Shown: positions 1 through 8,828 of the stretch, piece after piece
Layout of the letters: the number at the start of each line of letters is the position of its first letter
Position numbering within the stretch: position 1 is the first letter of the stretch
Source of the DNA: Pyxidicoccus caerfyrddinensis
GTDB taxonomy: Bacteria; Myxococcota; Myxococcia; Myxococcales; Myxococcaceae
NCBI RefSeq assembly: GCF_010894405.1
Contig: NZ_JAAIYA010000017.1
Location: 124,001-188,000, forward strand
Direction: 5' to 3'
Length of the DNA: 64,000 nucleotides
Made by a program: the position numbers and the translations under genes
The notes under the pieces: generated by a model
The model's input: the letters and a program-made list of their open reading frames with translations, nothing else
What the model was told of the DNA's origin: nothing
Database searches by the model: none

Positions 1-921
1 GTCAAGGAGTGGAGCGAGCCCTACGACCTGGACGCGCTCCAGCAACTCATCGACTCCGACTTCGACCCCGACGACGTCCGCTTCGAGGTGGATGGGTTCC
101 GGCACGTGGCGGTGTGCACGGAAGGCCGCTGGACGCTGGAAGAACTACCGGGCGCGGGAACCATCGAAGCGCTGTGCCGCCAGGGCGCCAACAGCCTGGG
201 CGCGCTGCTCTCGTACGGCGGCTCGGCGTTCCATGCCGCCATTCGCGAGCACAGCAGAGGACGATGGGAAGCCCTCGAGTACAAGGGCCTGCCGGCGGGG
301 CTCGTCGAGACGCGTGCGTGCTTCAGTGGTGCGGACCTCGTGCTCGCCGGGAGTGCTTCGTACGCGCTCGACGCTCCGTCCGAAGTGGGCCTGCTCGTGC
401 GCGGTGACGGGGGCATGACCTGGACGCACTCGCTGGGGCAGGTCCCGGGGCGGGTGCTCGCGCTGGACAGCTGCCCCGGCGAGGACGGGACGAGAGTCCT
501 CTATGCCGGAGGCCAGGGACTCTGGATGCACGCAGCGGGCGGCTGGCGGGAGGTGCATTCATTCCTGAGCAGCGAAGTGGCGTACCTCCGCTGCTTCCCC
601 TCGGGCGACGTCGTCGCGGGCACGACTCGCGGCGATGTCATCGCCGGGAAGGGAGCGGACTGCCGCGTCATCGGACGGGTGGGTCCCATCCATTCCGCAG
701 AGCGGTGGGGTGACAGCCTCTACGTCGCGGACCCGGACCGGGTCTACCGCCTGGGCCCGTCCGGCTTCGAGCGTTGCGCCATTCCCCTGGTGGATTCCGT
801 CGGCCGGCTGCCCACCGTGGGCAGGTTGTCCACGGGCGGCGGCCGCCTCTGGCTGGCGGGGAGCCACGTGCTCGCTTCGAGCGTCGACGGCATGACCTGG
901 ACGACGCACCCGGTGCGCTGA
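1..921 (+). CDS. Hypothetical beta-propeller-like protein (5' end outside window)
   Basis: The reading frame is open from the first base, so the N-terminus lies upstream; 306 residues and the TGA are visible. The protein has short recurring units rich in Gly and Trp, such as GDGGMTWTHSLG near the middle and SVDGMTWTTHPV at the end, with intervening hydrophobic strands. This pattern is typical of sialidase/BNR-like or WD-like propeller blades, in which a strand ends in G-x-T-W. No catalytic motif, signal peptide or membrane segment is visible in the part present. It ends 22 bases before the convergent flavoreductase gene. Function is unknown; the propeller fold is an inference from repeat spacing. 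Confidence 0.75.
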   Translation, partial: VKEWSEPYDLDALQQLIDSDFDPDDVRFEVDGFRHVAVCTEGRWTLEELPGAGTIEALCRQGANSLGALLSYGGSAFHAAIREHSRGRWEALEYKGLPAGLVETRACFSGADLVLAGSASYALDAPSEVGLLVRGDGGMTWTHSLGQVPGRVLALDSCPGEDGTRVLYAGGQGLWMHAAGGWREVHSFLSSEVAYLRCFPSGDVVAGTTRGDVIAGKGADCRVIGRVGPIHSAERWGDSLYVADPDRVYRLGPSGFERCAIPLVDSVGRLPTVGRLSTGGGRLWLAGSHVLASSVDGMTWTTHPVR

Positions 922-943
922 ATCCGCCCACGGGGAGGCCGCT

Positions 944-1663
944 TCAGTCGAGGCCGCGCTTCCCCTCGGACCAGTACGCCTTCACCTTCTGCGCCGCGCC
1001 CACCCCATCCGAGCGGAGCCGCGAGCGCAGCGCCTGGATGGCCTGCGCCCGGCCCGTCATGACGAGGCTCGCGCCCGGCCGCTGCTCCAGCACCGTGCGC
1101 AGGCGCTCCGCCACCGCGGGCAGGTGCGCCTCATCGGATGTCCGCTCAATCACGGCGCTGCCCGACAGGTGGAACTCCCGCAGCACCGACTCGGACTCCT
1201 CGCGGGAGGAGACCTCGAACACCTGCTCGACGCCGCCCACGCCGGCCCGCAGGTTCCGCAGCGCGTGGGCCACGGCGAAGGACGTCTCGTCGCCGAAGAG
1301 CACCACGGGCCCCTGGAGTCCCGTGAGCGGCAGCGAGCCCCGCGGGCCCATGAACTGGCAGCGGTCCCCCACGCGCACGTTGCGGCCCCACTCCGCGCCG
1401 GGGCTGTTGCCGTGGAGATACACCAGCAACTGCGTCGTCCCTCGCACCGAGTCCCACGCCAGGGGCGTGTACGTCCGCATCCCCACGCGCGGGAAGTACA
1501 CCTGCACCTTGTCGCCCGCGCTCCAGGAGACGTCGCGCAGCCCTGCTCCCGCCAGCTCCAGCCAGCGGAAGTGCGGAGAGAGGTCTCGCACCTGCTCCAC
1601 CGTCGCATCGCGGAACAGGAACCGCCCCAGCATGCCTCCGAGAATCGCCTTCCCTGACGCCAT
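944..1663 (-). CDS. Siderophore-interacting protein, FAD/NAD(P)H ferric-siderophore reductase family
   Basis: This 239-aa protein matches the SIP family, cytoplasmic flavoproteins that use NAD(P)H to reduce ferric siderophores and release iron. The FAD-binding motif RTYTP is at residues 63-67, a phosphate-binding GPRGS at 106-110, and a GDETS motif at 124-128 starts the NAD(P)-binding half, as in ViuB/YqjH-type enzymes. I chose the ATG at 1663 because the family normally starts shortly before the FAD barrel; an in-frame start at 1708 would add 15 residues of unlikely sequence. It stands alone, 123 bases downstream of the NmrA-type gene on the same strand. No Fur box was recognised upstream. 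Confidence 0.85.
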   Translation of the reverse strand: MASGKAILGGMLGRFLFRDATVEQVRDLSPHFRWLELAGAGLRDVSWSAGDKVQVYFPRVGMRTYTPLAWDSVRGTTQLLVYLHGNSPGAEWGRNVRVGDRCQFMGPRGSLPLTGLQGPVVLFGDETSFAVAHALRNLRAGVGGVEQVFEVSSREESESVLREFHLSGSAVIERTSDEAHLPAVAERLRTVLEQRPGASLVMTGRAQAIQALRSRLRSDGVGAAQKVKAYWSEGKRGLD

Positions 1664-1786
1664 CCGAGTCACTCCCGGGGGCGCGCTGCCCCCATTCACG
1701 CGGGCCATCCTGGCACCGGCGCACCGGCGCGGAAATGAACCCGTGTGACGGAAGCATGAAGAAGCGTGAAGTCCCCTGGTATGGGC

Positions 1787-2686
1787 TCAGGCCGCGGCCG
1801 CGGCCGCCTGGTCCACCGCGGGCTTGAGCACCTCGCGCGCCCACTTCGCCAGGGTGGTGGGCGTGGTGGTCTGCGGGGAGCGCGGCTCGGCGGGGTCCAT
1901 GCGGCCGTCGATGATGGCGCCGTACAGCTCCGCGTAGAGGTCCACCATCCACGCCGGCATGCCCGCGCCGGCCATGCCCTTGCGCGCGTCGTCCAGCGCC
2001 ACCTGCACGTAGCGCACGGGCCGGCCGAGCGCCTCCGAGAAGATGGGCTCCAGCTCCGCGTAGGTGATGTGCGCCGGGCCGTGGATGCCCACGTAGCGGT
2101 GCCCCTTCCAACCGGCGTCGAGCAGCACCTCGGCCGACTTCACGGCGATGTCCGCCACCGCCACCATGGGCACGGCCTTCGTGCGGGGCATGGGCATGAA
2201 CAGCGAGCTCGTCTTCGCCAGCGTCGGCAGGTCGCGCAGGAAGTTCTCCATGAAGAAGCCCGGCCGGAGGATGGTGACGTCCGGGCAGACGGCCTTGAAC
2301 GCCTCCTCCACGGCGAGCAGCGCGCCCACCGGACCGGTCCCCAGGCCGTTCTGCGCGCCCACGCTGGACAGCACCACCACGCGCTTCACGCCGTGCTTCT
2401 TCACCGCCTGCGCCGCGGTGCGCGCCGCATCCCCCGCCCAGGACACGAAGTCCGGACGGATGGCCGGCGGCGTCAGCCAGAACAGCGCCTCGGCGCCCGC
2501 CAGCGCGCGGTCCAGCACCGCGGCGTCGTCGGTGGAGCCCTCCACCAGCTTCGCGCCGCGCTTCACCAGCTCCGCCACCTTGTCCGCGCTCCGGCTGATG
2601 ACGGTGAGCGAGCGGCCCGCCGCCAGCAGGCTCAGCGCCAGGGGACGGCCGATGTTTCCGTTGGGGGTATTGATGACGATGCTCAT
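1787..2686 (-). CDS. NmrA-type NAD(P)-binding oxidoreductase
   Basis: A 299-aa atypical short-chain dehydrogenase of the NmrA/quinone-oxidoreductase (QOR2-like) group. A glycine-rich dinucleotide motif, NTPNGNIGRP, lies at residues 6-15, followed by a typical strand with SRSADK after beta-2 and VVVLSSVGAQNG in the central sheet. The family's canonical catalytic Tyr-x3-Lys is not evident, so it may sense NAD(P) or act on quinone-type substrates rather than work as a classical dehydrogenase. The ATG at 2686 is preceded by GGAGA at good spacing. It is divergent from a LysR regulator 76 bases away, which usually means the regulator controls it. The C-terminus is a poly-Ala run encoded by a short GCGGCC repeat. 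Confidence 0.85.
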   Translation of the reverse strand: MSIVINTPNGNIGRPLALSLLAAGRSLTVISRSADKVAELVKRGAKLVEGSTDDAAVLDRALAGAEALFWLTPPAIRPDFVSWAGDAARTAAQAVKKHGVKRVVVLSSVGAQNGLGTGPVGALLAVEEAFKAVCPDVTILRPGFFMENFLRDLPTLAKTSSLFMPMPRTKAVPMVAVADIAVKSAEVLLDAGWKGHRYVGIHGPAHITYAELEPIFSEALGRPVRYVQVALDDARKGMAGAGMPAWMVDLYAELYGAIIDGRMDPAEPRSPQTTTPTTLAKWAREVLKPAVDQAAAAAA

Positions 2687-2734
2687 GGGGTGTCTCCGGG
2701 GAACGTCGAGATGGGCCCAAGGTGCTCGCGTTGC

Positions 2735-2773
2735 CCTCATGAGGCCACCGCATGTTACTCATATGCACATGAG
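2735..2773. promoter_or_regulatory. Two CTCAT/ATGAG dyads between LysR gene and its divergent target
   Basis: The 76-base divergent spacer holds a perfect palindrome CCTCATGAGG (2735-2744) and an inverted repeat CTCAT-N6-ATGAG (2758-2773), centred about 26 bases apart. The second dyad covers the LysR start codon. A further CTCAT half-site follows at about 2780. LysR proteins bind paired dyads in such spacers, so these are good candidate operators for control of both genes. The role is inferred from position and symmetry only. Confidence 0.4.
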
Positions 2774-3794
2774 CGCCCCTCATGTTCGCCGTCCCCCTGC
2801 TTCCGCGACGTCCGAGCCCACGCCGGTCGCCACGGACCTGTCCGGCATCAACCTCAACCTCGTGGTGGCGCTGGATGCGCTGCTGACGGAGGCCAACGTC
2901 ACCAAGGCCGCCGCGCGGGTGGGCGTCACCCAGTCCGCCATGAGCCACTCGCTGCGGCAGCTCCGCGAGCAATTGGGAGACGCGCTGCTCATCCGAGGAC
3001 GGGGCGGCATGGTGCGCACGCCGCGCGCGGAGCAGCTCGCCGCGCCCCTGCACCGCGGGCTGCTGGAATTGCAGCGGGCCCTGCGCAACGAGCCCGTCTT
3101 CGAGCCCCGCACCGCCAGGCGCCGCTTCACCCTGGCCACGGGGGACTACTTCGCCGCCACGCTGCTGCCGGAATTGCTCGTGGTGCTCAGCACCGAGGCC
3201 CCGCACGTGGACCTCGTCTTCCGCCACCTCATCCCGGACCAGGCCACCTCCCTCATGGAGAGCGGTGACGTGGACCTGTGCGTGGCCGCCTTCCCCGACT
3301 CCTCGCTCTCGCTGCGGCAGCAGAAGCTCTACACGGAGGACTTCGTCTGCGTGGTGCGCGAGGGCCACCCCGCTGTCCGGAAGGGGCTGGATTTGGAGAC
3401 GTACCTGCGCCTGCCCCACGTCCTCATCAGCCCCCGGGGCGAGGGGGCCGGGGCGGTGGACACCGCGCTGGCGGCGATGGGGCGCTCGCGGCGCATCGCC
3501 CTGCGCCTGCCCTACTTCCTCACCGCGCCCCTGGCGGTGGTCCACTCGGACCATGTGCTTACCGCACCGCGTCGACTGGTGGAGACCTTCACCGGCAACG
3601 GCGCCTGGCCCCTCCGGGTCCTCTCCCCGCCCCTCGCGCTCAGGTCCTTTGACGTCCTTCAAATCTGGCACGAGCGGTTCGACGGCGACCCGGCCCACCG
3701 CTGGCTGCGCAGTGCAGTCGCACGCGCCGCCGGAGTCACTGGCGACCTACCCTCCAGGTCTTCACGGCGGGTGCGCAGGACGCAACCTTCCTGA
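2763..3794 (+). CDS. LysR-family transcriptional regulator
   Basis: A 343-aa LysR-type regulator. The N-terminal winged helix-turn-helix is clear (about residues 25-85): NLNLVVALDALLTEANVTKAA, then VTQSAMSHSLRQLREQLGD as the recognition region. It is followed by an effector-binding domain with two Rossmann-like lobes starting near RRFTLATGDYF. The N-terminus has an extra 20 or so residues before the HTH, and either ATG 2763 or ATG 2769 could be used; neither has a strong Shine-Dalgarno sequence. It is divergent from the NmrA-type gene, and NodD/PnbR-like sequence features suggest an aromatic or quinone-like effector, which is speculative. Confidence 0.88.
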   Translation: MHMSAPHVRRPPASATSEPTPVATDLSGINLNLVVALDALLTEANVTKAAARVGVTQSAMSHSLRQLREQLGDALLIRGRGGMVRTPRAEQLAAPLHRGLLELQRALRNEPVFEPRTARRRFTLATGDYFAATLLPELLVVLSTEAPHVDLVFRHLIPDQATSLMESGDVDLCVAAFPDSSLSLRQQKLYTEDFVCVVREGHPAVRKGLDLETYLRLPHVLISPRGEGAGAVDTALAAMGRSRRIALRLPYFLTAPLAVVHSDHVLTAPRRLVETFTGNGAWPLRVLSPPLALRSFDVLQIWHERFDGDPAHRWLRSAVARAAGVTGDLPSRSSRRVRRTQPS

Positions 3795-3813
3795 CACTCC
3801 CGGACAGGGACAC

Positions 3814-3827
3814 TGAACGTAGATTCA
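3814..3827. promoter_or_regulatory. Inverted repeat upstream of DUF2378 gene
   Basis: TGAA-N6-TTCA forms a symmetrical site 48 bases before the ATG of the DUF2378 gene. Read on the minus strand it contains GTTCAG preceded by a partial match to the SOS (LexA) box reported for M. xanthus, with about 12 of 17 positions agreeing from memory. It may be an operator, but the match is weak. Confidence 0.22.
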
Positions 3828-3874
3828 ATGGTGGGCGAGCATCCCACGGCCCTGGCGTTGTAGGGTGGTCGTCT

Positions 3875-4489
3875 ATGACTTCTTCCGAGAAGCTGGTTTT
3901 CACTCAAACGGTCGAAGCGCTCTTCGTGCGCGCTCTGGAGAACCGACTGACGCCAGCGTGCCGTGAGCACCTGCGTCGGGCGGGGCTGGACCTGGAGCAG
4001 AAGCTGGAGCGGACCTACACCTTGGAGCAGTGGAAGGAGTTCCTCCGCATCGCCGCGGGCCACGTCTATGGAGGCGTCCCCGCCGAGGCGGCGTATTACT
4101 CGCTGGGCGAGCGCTTCATGGACGCCTACTTCGGGACCTTCTTTGGCCGGGCGTTGCTGGGCGTCGTCCGGCTGGCGGGCCCCCGGCGCATGCTGTTGCG
4201 GGCGGCCATGGGCTTCCGAGCGGGCAACAACTTCAGCGACGTGGACATCGTCGAGCGAAACCCCACGTCCATGGAATTCCGGATGAATGACGTGCTGGCG
4301 GACCTGCCCACCTTCGCCTCGGGGCTGCTGGCCCGCGCGGTGGAGCTGTGCGGCGGGTGGCGCGTGGTGGCGGTGCCCGAGGAGTTCGACGGCACGTCGG
4401 CCACGTTCCACATCCGCTGGTCGGAAGTGCCCGTCGAGGCCGCCCTCAGCGCCACCGGTGACGGCGGCGTGTCGCGGCCCCGGGCGTAG
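3875..4489 (+). CDS. DUF2378 (TIGR02265) family protein
   Basis: A 204-aa protein of the DUF2378 family, a paralogous group of about 200-aa proteins that is strongly expanded in myxobacteria. Visible family features are LERTYTLEQWKEFLRIAAGHVYGG in the first half (residues about 46-70), the GxRFMDAYFGTFFGRALL segment, and the C-terminal part with FRAGNNFSDV and FHIRWSE. No catalytic residues are known and no signal peptide or membrane segment is seen, so it is probably cytoplasmic. It stands alone between convergent and co-directional genes. The family's function is undescribed; its presence is one of the best taxonomic markers here. Confidence 0.85.
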   Translation: MTSSEKLVFTQTVEALFVRALENRLTPACREHLRRAGLDLEQKLERTYTLEQWKEFLRIAAGHVYGGVPAEAAYYSLGERFMDAYFGTFFGRALLGVVRLAGPRRMLLRAAMGFRAGNNFSDVDIVERNPTSMEFRMNDVLADLPTFASGLLARAVELCGGWRVVAVPEEFDGTSATFHIRWSEVPVEAALSATGDGGVSRPRA

Positions 4490-4497
4490 GCGACCCA

Positions 4498-4541
4498 CCC
4501 ACGGGCTCCCGGTGCTGGCGCGCCGGGGAGCCGGACGTGGG
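4498..4541. terminator. Hairpin between convergent genes
   Basis: Nested arms CCCACG (4498-4503) with CGTGGG (4536-4541), and GGCTCCC (4504-4510) with GGGAGCC (4526-4532), form a long GC-rich hairpin. It fills the gap between the DUF2378 stop and the convergent kinase stop. There is no T-tract, so it may work with Rho or simply mark the transcript end. Confidence 0.45.
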
Positions 4542-7500
4542 CTACAGGCCCGGGAGCGGCTGTCCCTCGTCCAGGATGTTCGGAGGGACGCCCCCGGGCC
4601 CGGCTTCCGGCGGCGCCGCGCCTGCCCACGTCTCCGCCACGGTCTCCACGAGGCTGTCGATGTCGATGGGCTTGGCCAGGTGCCGCTGGAACCCGGCCTT
4701 GAGCGCGTCCCGGCGGTCCGCGTCGCTGACCAGTGCCGTGAGGGCTATCGCCGTGACGGCTCCCCCCCGCGCGGGGCCGAGGGCCCTTACCTTGCGGATG
4801 AGGGAGTAGCCGTCCTCGCCGGGCATGGCGATGTCGCACAGGAGGACCTCGGGCCGGAAGTCCTCGATGAGCGCCAGCGCCGCCGCCGCGGATTCCGCCG
4901 CCAGCACCTCCGCGCCGGCCTGTCTGAGCAGCTCGGTCGCGGCCTCGCGTGCTCCCGGGTCGTCATCCACCACGAGGATTCGCAGGCCTCGGAGCCGCGA
5001 GGCGGCTCCCGCGTTCCGGGGCAAGGGGTCGGCCCGGGCGTGCTCCAGCCTGGCGGTGAGCGCCGCGCCGGCCGGTTCCTCGCGGACGGGCAGGAGCGGC
5101 AGGAGGACCGTGAAGGTGGCGCCCCGGCCCTTGCCCGGACTCTCCGCCTGCACCGTCCCCCCGTGGAGCTCCACCAGGTGGCGCACGATGGCCAGCCCCA
5201 GGCCGAGCCCACCGAACACCCGGGTCGTCGAGCTGTCCTCCTGCATGAACCGGTCGAAGATGCGCTGCAGGGCCTCGGTCTCGATTCCGGCCCCGCCGTC
5301 GCTCACCCGGAGCCGGGCATGACCATTCACGGGCTCGAGCGTGACTGTCACCCGCTGGCCGTCGGCTGAGAACTTGATGGCATTGCTGAGCAGGTTCCAC
5401 ACGACCTGCTGCAGCCGCGTCGGGTCTCCCGAGATGGGCCCGAGCGACTCATCCAGGGAGACGTCGAGCTGGATGGACTTCCGTTCGGCCTGCGCGGCCA
5501 CGCTCTCGAGCGCGGCCTGGACCACCGCGGGCAGGTGGAGCGTCTGGAGCCGCACCCGGAGCTTGCCGGTGACGATGCTCGAGACATCCAGCAGGTCATC
5601 GATGAGCTGCACCTGCAGCTTCGTGCCCCGCTCGATGGCCTCGCCCGCGCGCCGGAGCCTGGTGTTGTCCAGGTCGCCGCGGCGCAAGAGCTGCGCCTGC
5701 ATCAGCATGGTGGAGAGCGGCGTGCGCAGCTCGTGGGACAAGGTGGCCAGGAACTGGTCCTTCGCGCGGTTCGCCTTCTCGGCATCCTCCTGGGCCCGCT
5801 GCGCACGGGCGAGCAGCTCCGCGCGCTCGGTGATGTCCTCGATGGCGAGCAGGAGCATGGGGACTCCGGTGCGTGAGTGGACGGGGCGCGCGGAGAGCGA
5901 CATCTTCCGGCTCCCCAGGTGGGGGAAGGCGTGCTCGACCTCCAGGCCCCGCAGGAGCGTGTTCTTGGCGAGCATCTCCCCCAGCGAGGTCCGCAGCGCC
6001 CGCACGTCCCACGCGCCTCCGCTCAGCTCGAAGAGGCTCTTGCGCTCGACCTCCGCCGCCGAGCTCCGGAAGGCCTGGTAGAAGGCCCCATTCGCCGACA
6101 GCACGCGCAGCTCCTCGTCGAGGACCAGGAGCGGCACCTGCACGGCCTCCACGATGCCCGCGGCGTAGTCACGCGCCCACTCCACCTGGCGGACCTGGTG
6201 CTTGAGCGCGTCGATGTCGATGAGCGACACCATGGCGCCGTCGATGGTGTCCTCGGTCGTCCTGTAGGGACGGATCTGCATCCGGTGCCAGCGGCCAGCC
6301 CTGTCCTGGACCTCGGACTCCCGCATCACGGCCGTCTCGATGACCTCGGCAATCTGCGCGTCCAGGTCCGCCACGCTGATGTTCAGCGTGATGTCGCTGA
6401 TGGGCCGCCCCACATCGGACGGGAGGATGTTCATGACACTGCGTGTCTTCGGCGTGAAGCGCCGGATGCGCCGTTCGAGGTCCAGGATGAGGACCGGGAT
6501 GTCGACGACGTTGACGAGGTTGACGAGGTCTCCGTTGACCAGGTGCAACTCATGGTTGCGGCTGTGGAGCTCGTCGTTGACGGTGGTCAGCTCCTCGTTG
6601 GTGGACTGGAGCTCCTCCTTGGCCGTCTCCAGCTCCTCGTTGAGGCTCTGGAGCTCCTCATTGCCCGAGACGAGCTCCTCGTTGGCGGAGGCGAGCGCGT
6701 CATTGGTACGGCCATGCTCCTCGAGCAGGGACTGGAGGTAGTCCTTCGTGGCGGCCAGCTCGAGCTTCAGCGCGGGCGCAGGGTGGCCCCCCTTCTGCTT
6801 CGCCGCGGAGGCGGTCTGCTTCCGGACGGGCCTGAGCCCCCGCTTCTCGGGCAGGGCCACCTCTTCGAACAGCACCACATAGAGGAACTCCTGCCCCGCG
6901 GGCGGCCCCGTGGCGGGTGAGGGAATGACGACGATGTTACAGAGCAGCGGGGAGCCAGTCTGGGCGACCTGCACTCCCTCCACCCGGACGGGGGCGAGCT
7001 TCTTCCTCGCCTGGGCCAGCGCCACGCGCAGCGGGGAGAGCAGCCCTTCACGCGCCATCTTGAGGATGTTGAACTGGGGCTCTCCCGGCGCGGGCTCGAG
7101 GTAGGGACCGGTGTGGCCACGAAACTGGACGATCTCCAGCTTGTCGTTGAGGACGACTCCCGGCGGCGCGTACCGACTCAAGAGAAGGCGGTCAATCCGT
7201 CTCGCCGAGTCGGGAGGGGACGTGACGGGCGCCACGGCGGCACGGCCGTGCACGTGCTTCTCGGCCGGCAACAGCTCGGGGCCTCGCGAGAACCGGAGCT
7301 TGCTGGGCCCCGCCACCCGCGCCAGGAGCTTGTCGGCCTTGCTCACGGACGAGAAGAGCTGGCTGGACCCCGTGATGCTCTCCGTGTGCCCGAGCAGGAG
7401 GAAGCCCGGGGTGTTCAGGCAATAGTGGAAGGTGGCCAGCACCCGCTTCTGGAGCGCGGGGTTGAAGTAGATGAGGACGTTGCGGCAGGTCACCAGGTCC

Positions 7501-8828
7501 AGCCTGGAGAAGGGCGGGTCTCGGGCGAGGTCATGCCGGACGAAGACGCACAGCTCGCGCACGGCCTTGGCGATGCGATAGCCCCCATCGACCTGCGTGA
7601 AATAGCGCGTCCTCCGCTCCTTGCTCAGGTCGCCCAGGGCGCTGTCCGGGTAGAGCCCGGCGCGGGCCTTGTTGACGGCCTGCGCGCTGACGTCCGAGCC
7701 GAAGATCTGGATGGGGTGTTGGCCCTGGCGCTCGCCCAGGAACTCCAGGAGGCTGATGGCCAGCGAGTACACCTCCTCGCCGGTGGAGCACCCCGCCACC
7801 CACAGCCGGAGGGGCGCTCCCGCGGGCTTGTGCTCGAGGAGCACGGGGAACACGTACTTCTTCAGCGCCTCGAAGGCCTCGGGCTCCCGGAAGAAGGAGG
7901 TGACGTGGATGAGGACGTCCTCGTAGAGGGCCCGAGCCTCCTCGGGGGCCCCCTCGACGAGCTTCACGTAGTCCGACAGGCGGTCCACCCGGCGCAGCGC
8001 CATCCGGCGGGCGAGCCGCCGCTCGAAGGTGGCCGACTTGTATTCGCTGAAGTCGATGCCAACGACGCCGCGCACCAGGGAGAAGAGCCGCGCGAGCGTC
8101 TCGTCACCCTGGGCGTGCCGGGGCCGGTCCGACACACGCTCGGTGGTATAGGCGTGGCGGCTCAGCCGCATGAGCTCCTGGGCGAGCAGCGGCAGCGGCA
8201 GGCAGGAGTCCACGACCCCGGCCTGGACCGCGCTCTGGGGCATCCCTCCGAACTTCGCTGACCGTGGATCCTGCGCCAGCGTGATGCCGCTCGCCTCCTT
8301 GATGGCCCTGAGCCCTTCGGTGCCATCCGAGGCGGTCCCCGAGAGAATCACGCCGATGGCGTGGCTTCCACGAGCGACGGCGAGCGAGCGCAGGAAGAGG
8401 TCGATGGGCAGATGCGGCTTGCGCGGCGCGTCCATTCGCGCCCGCAGGCTGAGCACGTCATCCGCGAGCGCCATGTCCGCGCCCGGCGGGATGACGTAGA
8501 TGCGGTTGGGCTCCACGCGCATCCCATCCGCGACCTGGAGGACCGGCATCTGGGTCGCCGTGGACAGGGCTTCGCTCAGGAAGCTGGGGTGCGTGGGGGA
8601 CAGGTGCTGGATGAGGACGAAGGCCATCCCGGTGTCGGGAGGAAGCTCCGCGAGGAGCTGGGTGAACGCCTCGAGCCCTCCCGCGGACGCGCCGATTCCC
8701 ACCACGGGGAAGGACGCCCTGGACATGCACTGGGGAGGCTGGACGGTGGGACGCCTGGGCGCTGCTCTCGCGGGAGCGATGTGACGCCGGGCCTTCGTGG
8801 GGCGGGCCTTGCTCGACGGCTTCTTCAC
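4542..8828 (-). CDS. CheB-CheR-PAS-PAS histidine kinase-receiver fusion protein
   Basis: A 1428-aa cytoplasmic multi-domain sensor. The CheB-type methylesterase domain (about 40-225) keeps the triad Ser48 (GASAGG), His75 (LIQHL) and Asp168 (ASDGTEG). The CheR methyltransferase (about 245-495) has the AdoMet motif GCSTGEE at 346-352 and RNVLIYFNP at 449-457. Residues about 690-775 are a coiled coil with repeated NEEL units. Two PAS domains follow (about 775-875 and 890-1000), then HisKA with His1032 in SHELRTPLS, HATPase with DGGAGI (1177) and GGLGLGLAI, and a C-terminal receiver with Asp1332. Translation starts at GTG 8828 after AGGGG. There is no linked che operon, so the esterase/transferase partners are unclear. 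All active sites look intact. Confidence 0.93.
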   Translation of the reverse strand: MKKPSSKARPTKARRHIAPARAAPRRPTVQPPQCMSRASFPVVGIGASAGGLEAFTQLLAELPPDTGMAFVLIQHLSPTHPSFLSEALSTATQMPVLQVADGMRVEPNRIYVIPPGADMALADDVLSLRARMDAPRKPHLPIDLFLRSLAVARGSHAIGVILSGTASDGTEGLRAIKEASGITLAQDPRSAKFGGMPQSAVQAGVVDSCLPLPLLAQELMRLSRHAYTTERVSDRPRHAQGDETLARLFSLVRGVVGIDFSEYKSATFERRLARRMALRRVDRLSDYVKLVEGAPEEARALYEDVLIHVTSFFREPEAFEALKKYVFPVLLEHKPAGAPLRLWVAGCSTGEEVYSLAISLLEFLGERQGQHPIQIFGSDVSAQAVNKARAGLYPDSALGDLSKERRTRYFTQVDGGYRIAKAVRELCVFVRHDLARDPPFSRLDLVTCRNVLIYFNPALQKRVLATFHYCLNTPGFLLLGHTESITGSSQLFSSVSKADKLLARVAGPSKLRFSRGPELLPAEKHVHGRAAVAPVTSPPDSARRIDRLLLSRYAPPGVVLNDKLEIVQFRGHTGPYLEPAPGEPQFNILKMAREGLLSPLRVALAQARKKLAPVRVEGVQVAQTGSPLLCNIVVIPSPATGPPAGQEFLYVVLFEEVALPEKRGLRPVRKQTASAAKQKGGHPAPALKLELAATKDYLQSLLEEHGRTNDALASANEELVSGNEELQSLNEELETAKEELQSTNEELTTVNDELHSRNHELHLVNGDLVNLVNVVDIPVLILDLERRIRRFTPKTRSVMNILPSDVGRPISDITLNISVADLDAQIAEVIETAVMRESEVQDRAGRWHRMQIRPYRTTEDTIDGAMVSLIDIDALKHQVRQVEWARDYAAGIVEAVQVPLLVLDEELRVLSANGAFYQAFRSSAAEVERKSLFELSGGAWDVRALRTSLGEMLAKNTLLRGLEVEHAFPHLGSRKMSLSARPVHSRTGVPMLLLAIEDITERAELLARAQRAQEDAEKANRAKDQFLATLSHELRTPLSTMLMQAQLLRRGDLDNTRLRRAGEAIERGTKLQVQLIDDLLDVSSIVTGKLRVRLQTLHLPAVVQAALESVAAQAERKSIQLDVSLDESLGPISGDPTRLQQVVWNLLSNAIKFSADGQRVTVTLEPVNGHARLRVSDGGAGIETEALQRIFDRFMQEDSSTTRVFGGLGLGLAIVRHLVELHGGTVQAESPGKGRGATFTVLLPLLPVREEPAGAALTARLEHARADPLPRNAGAASRLRGLRILVVDDDPGAREAATELLRQAGAEVLAAESAAAALALIEDFRPEVLLCDIAMPGEDGYSLIRKVRALGPARGGAVTAIALTALVSDADRRDALKAGFQRHLAKPIDIDSLVETVAETWAGAAPPEAGPGGVPPNILDEGQPLPGL

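Noticed and set aside
1146-3698. An 850-codon open frame on the minus strand
   Set aside because: It runs antisense through the NmrA-type gene and LysR gene in a different frame; composition is Arg/Gly/Ala-rich with no domain. Such frames arise from high third-position GC.
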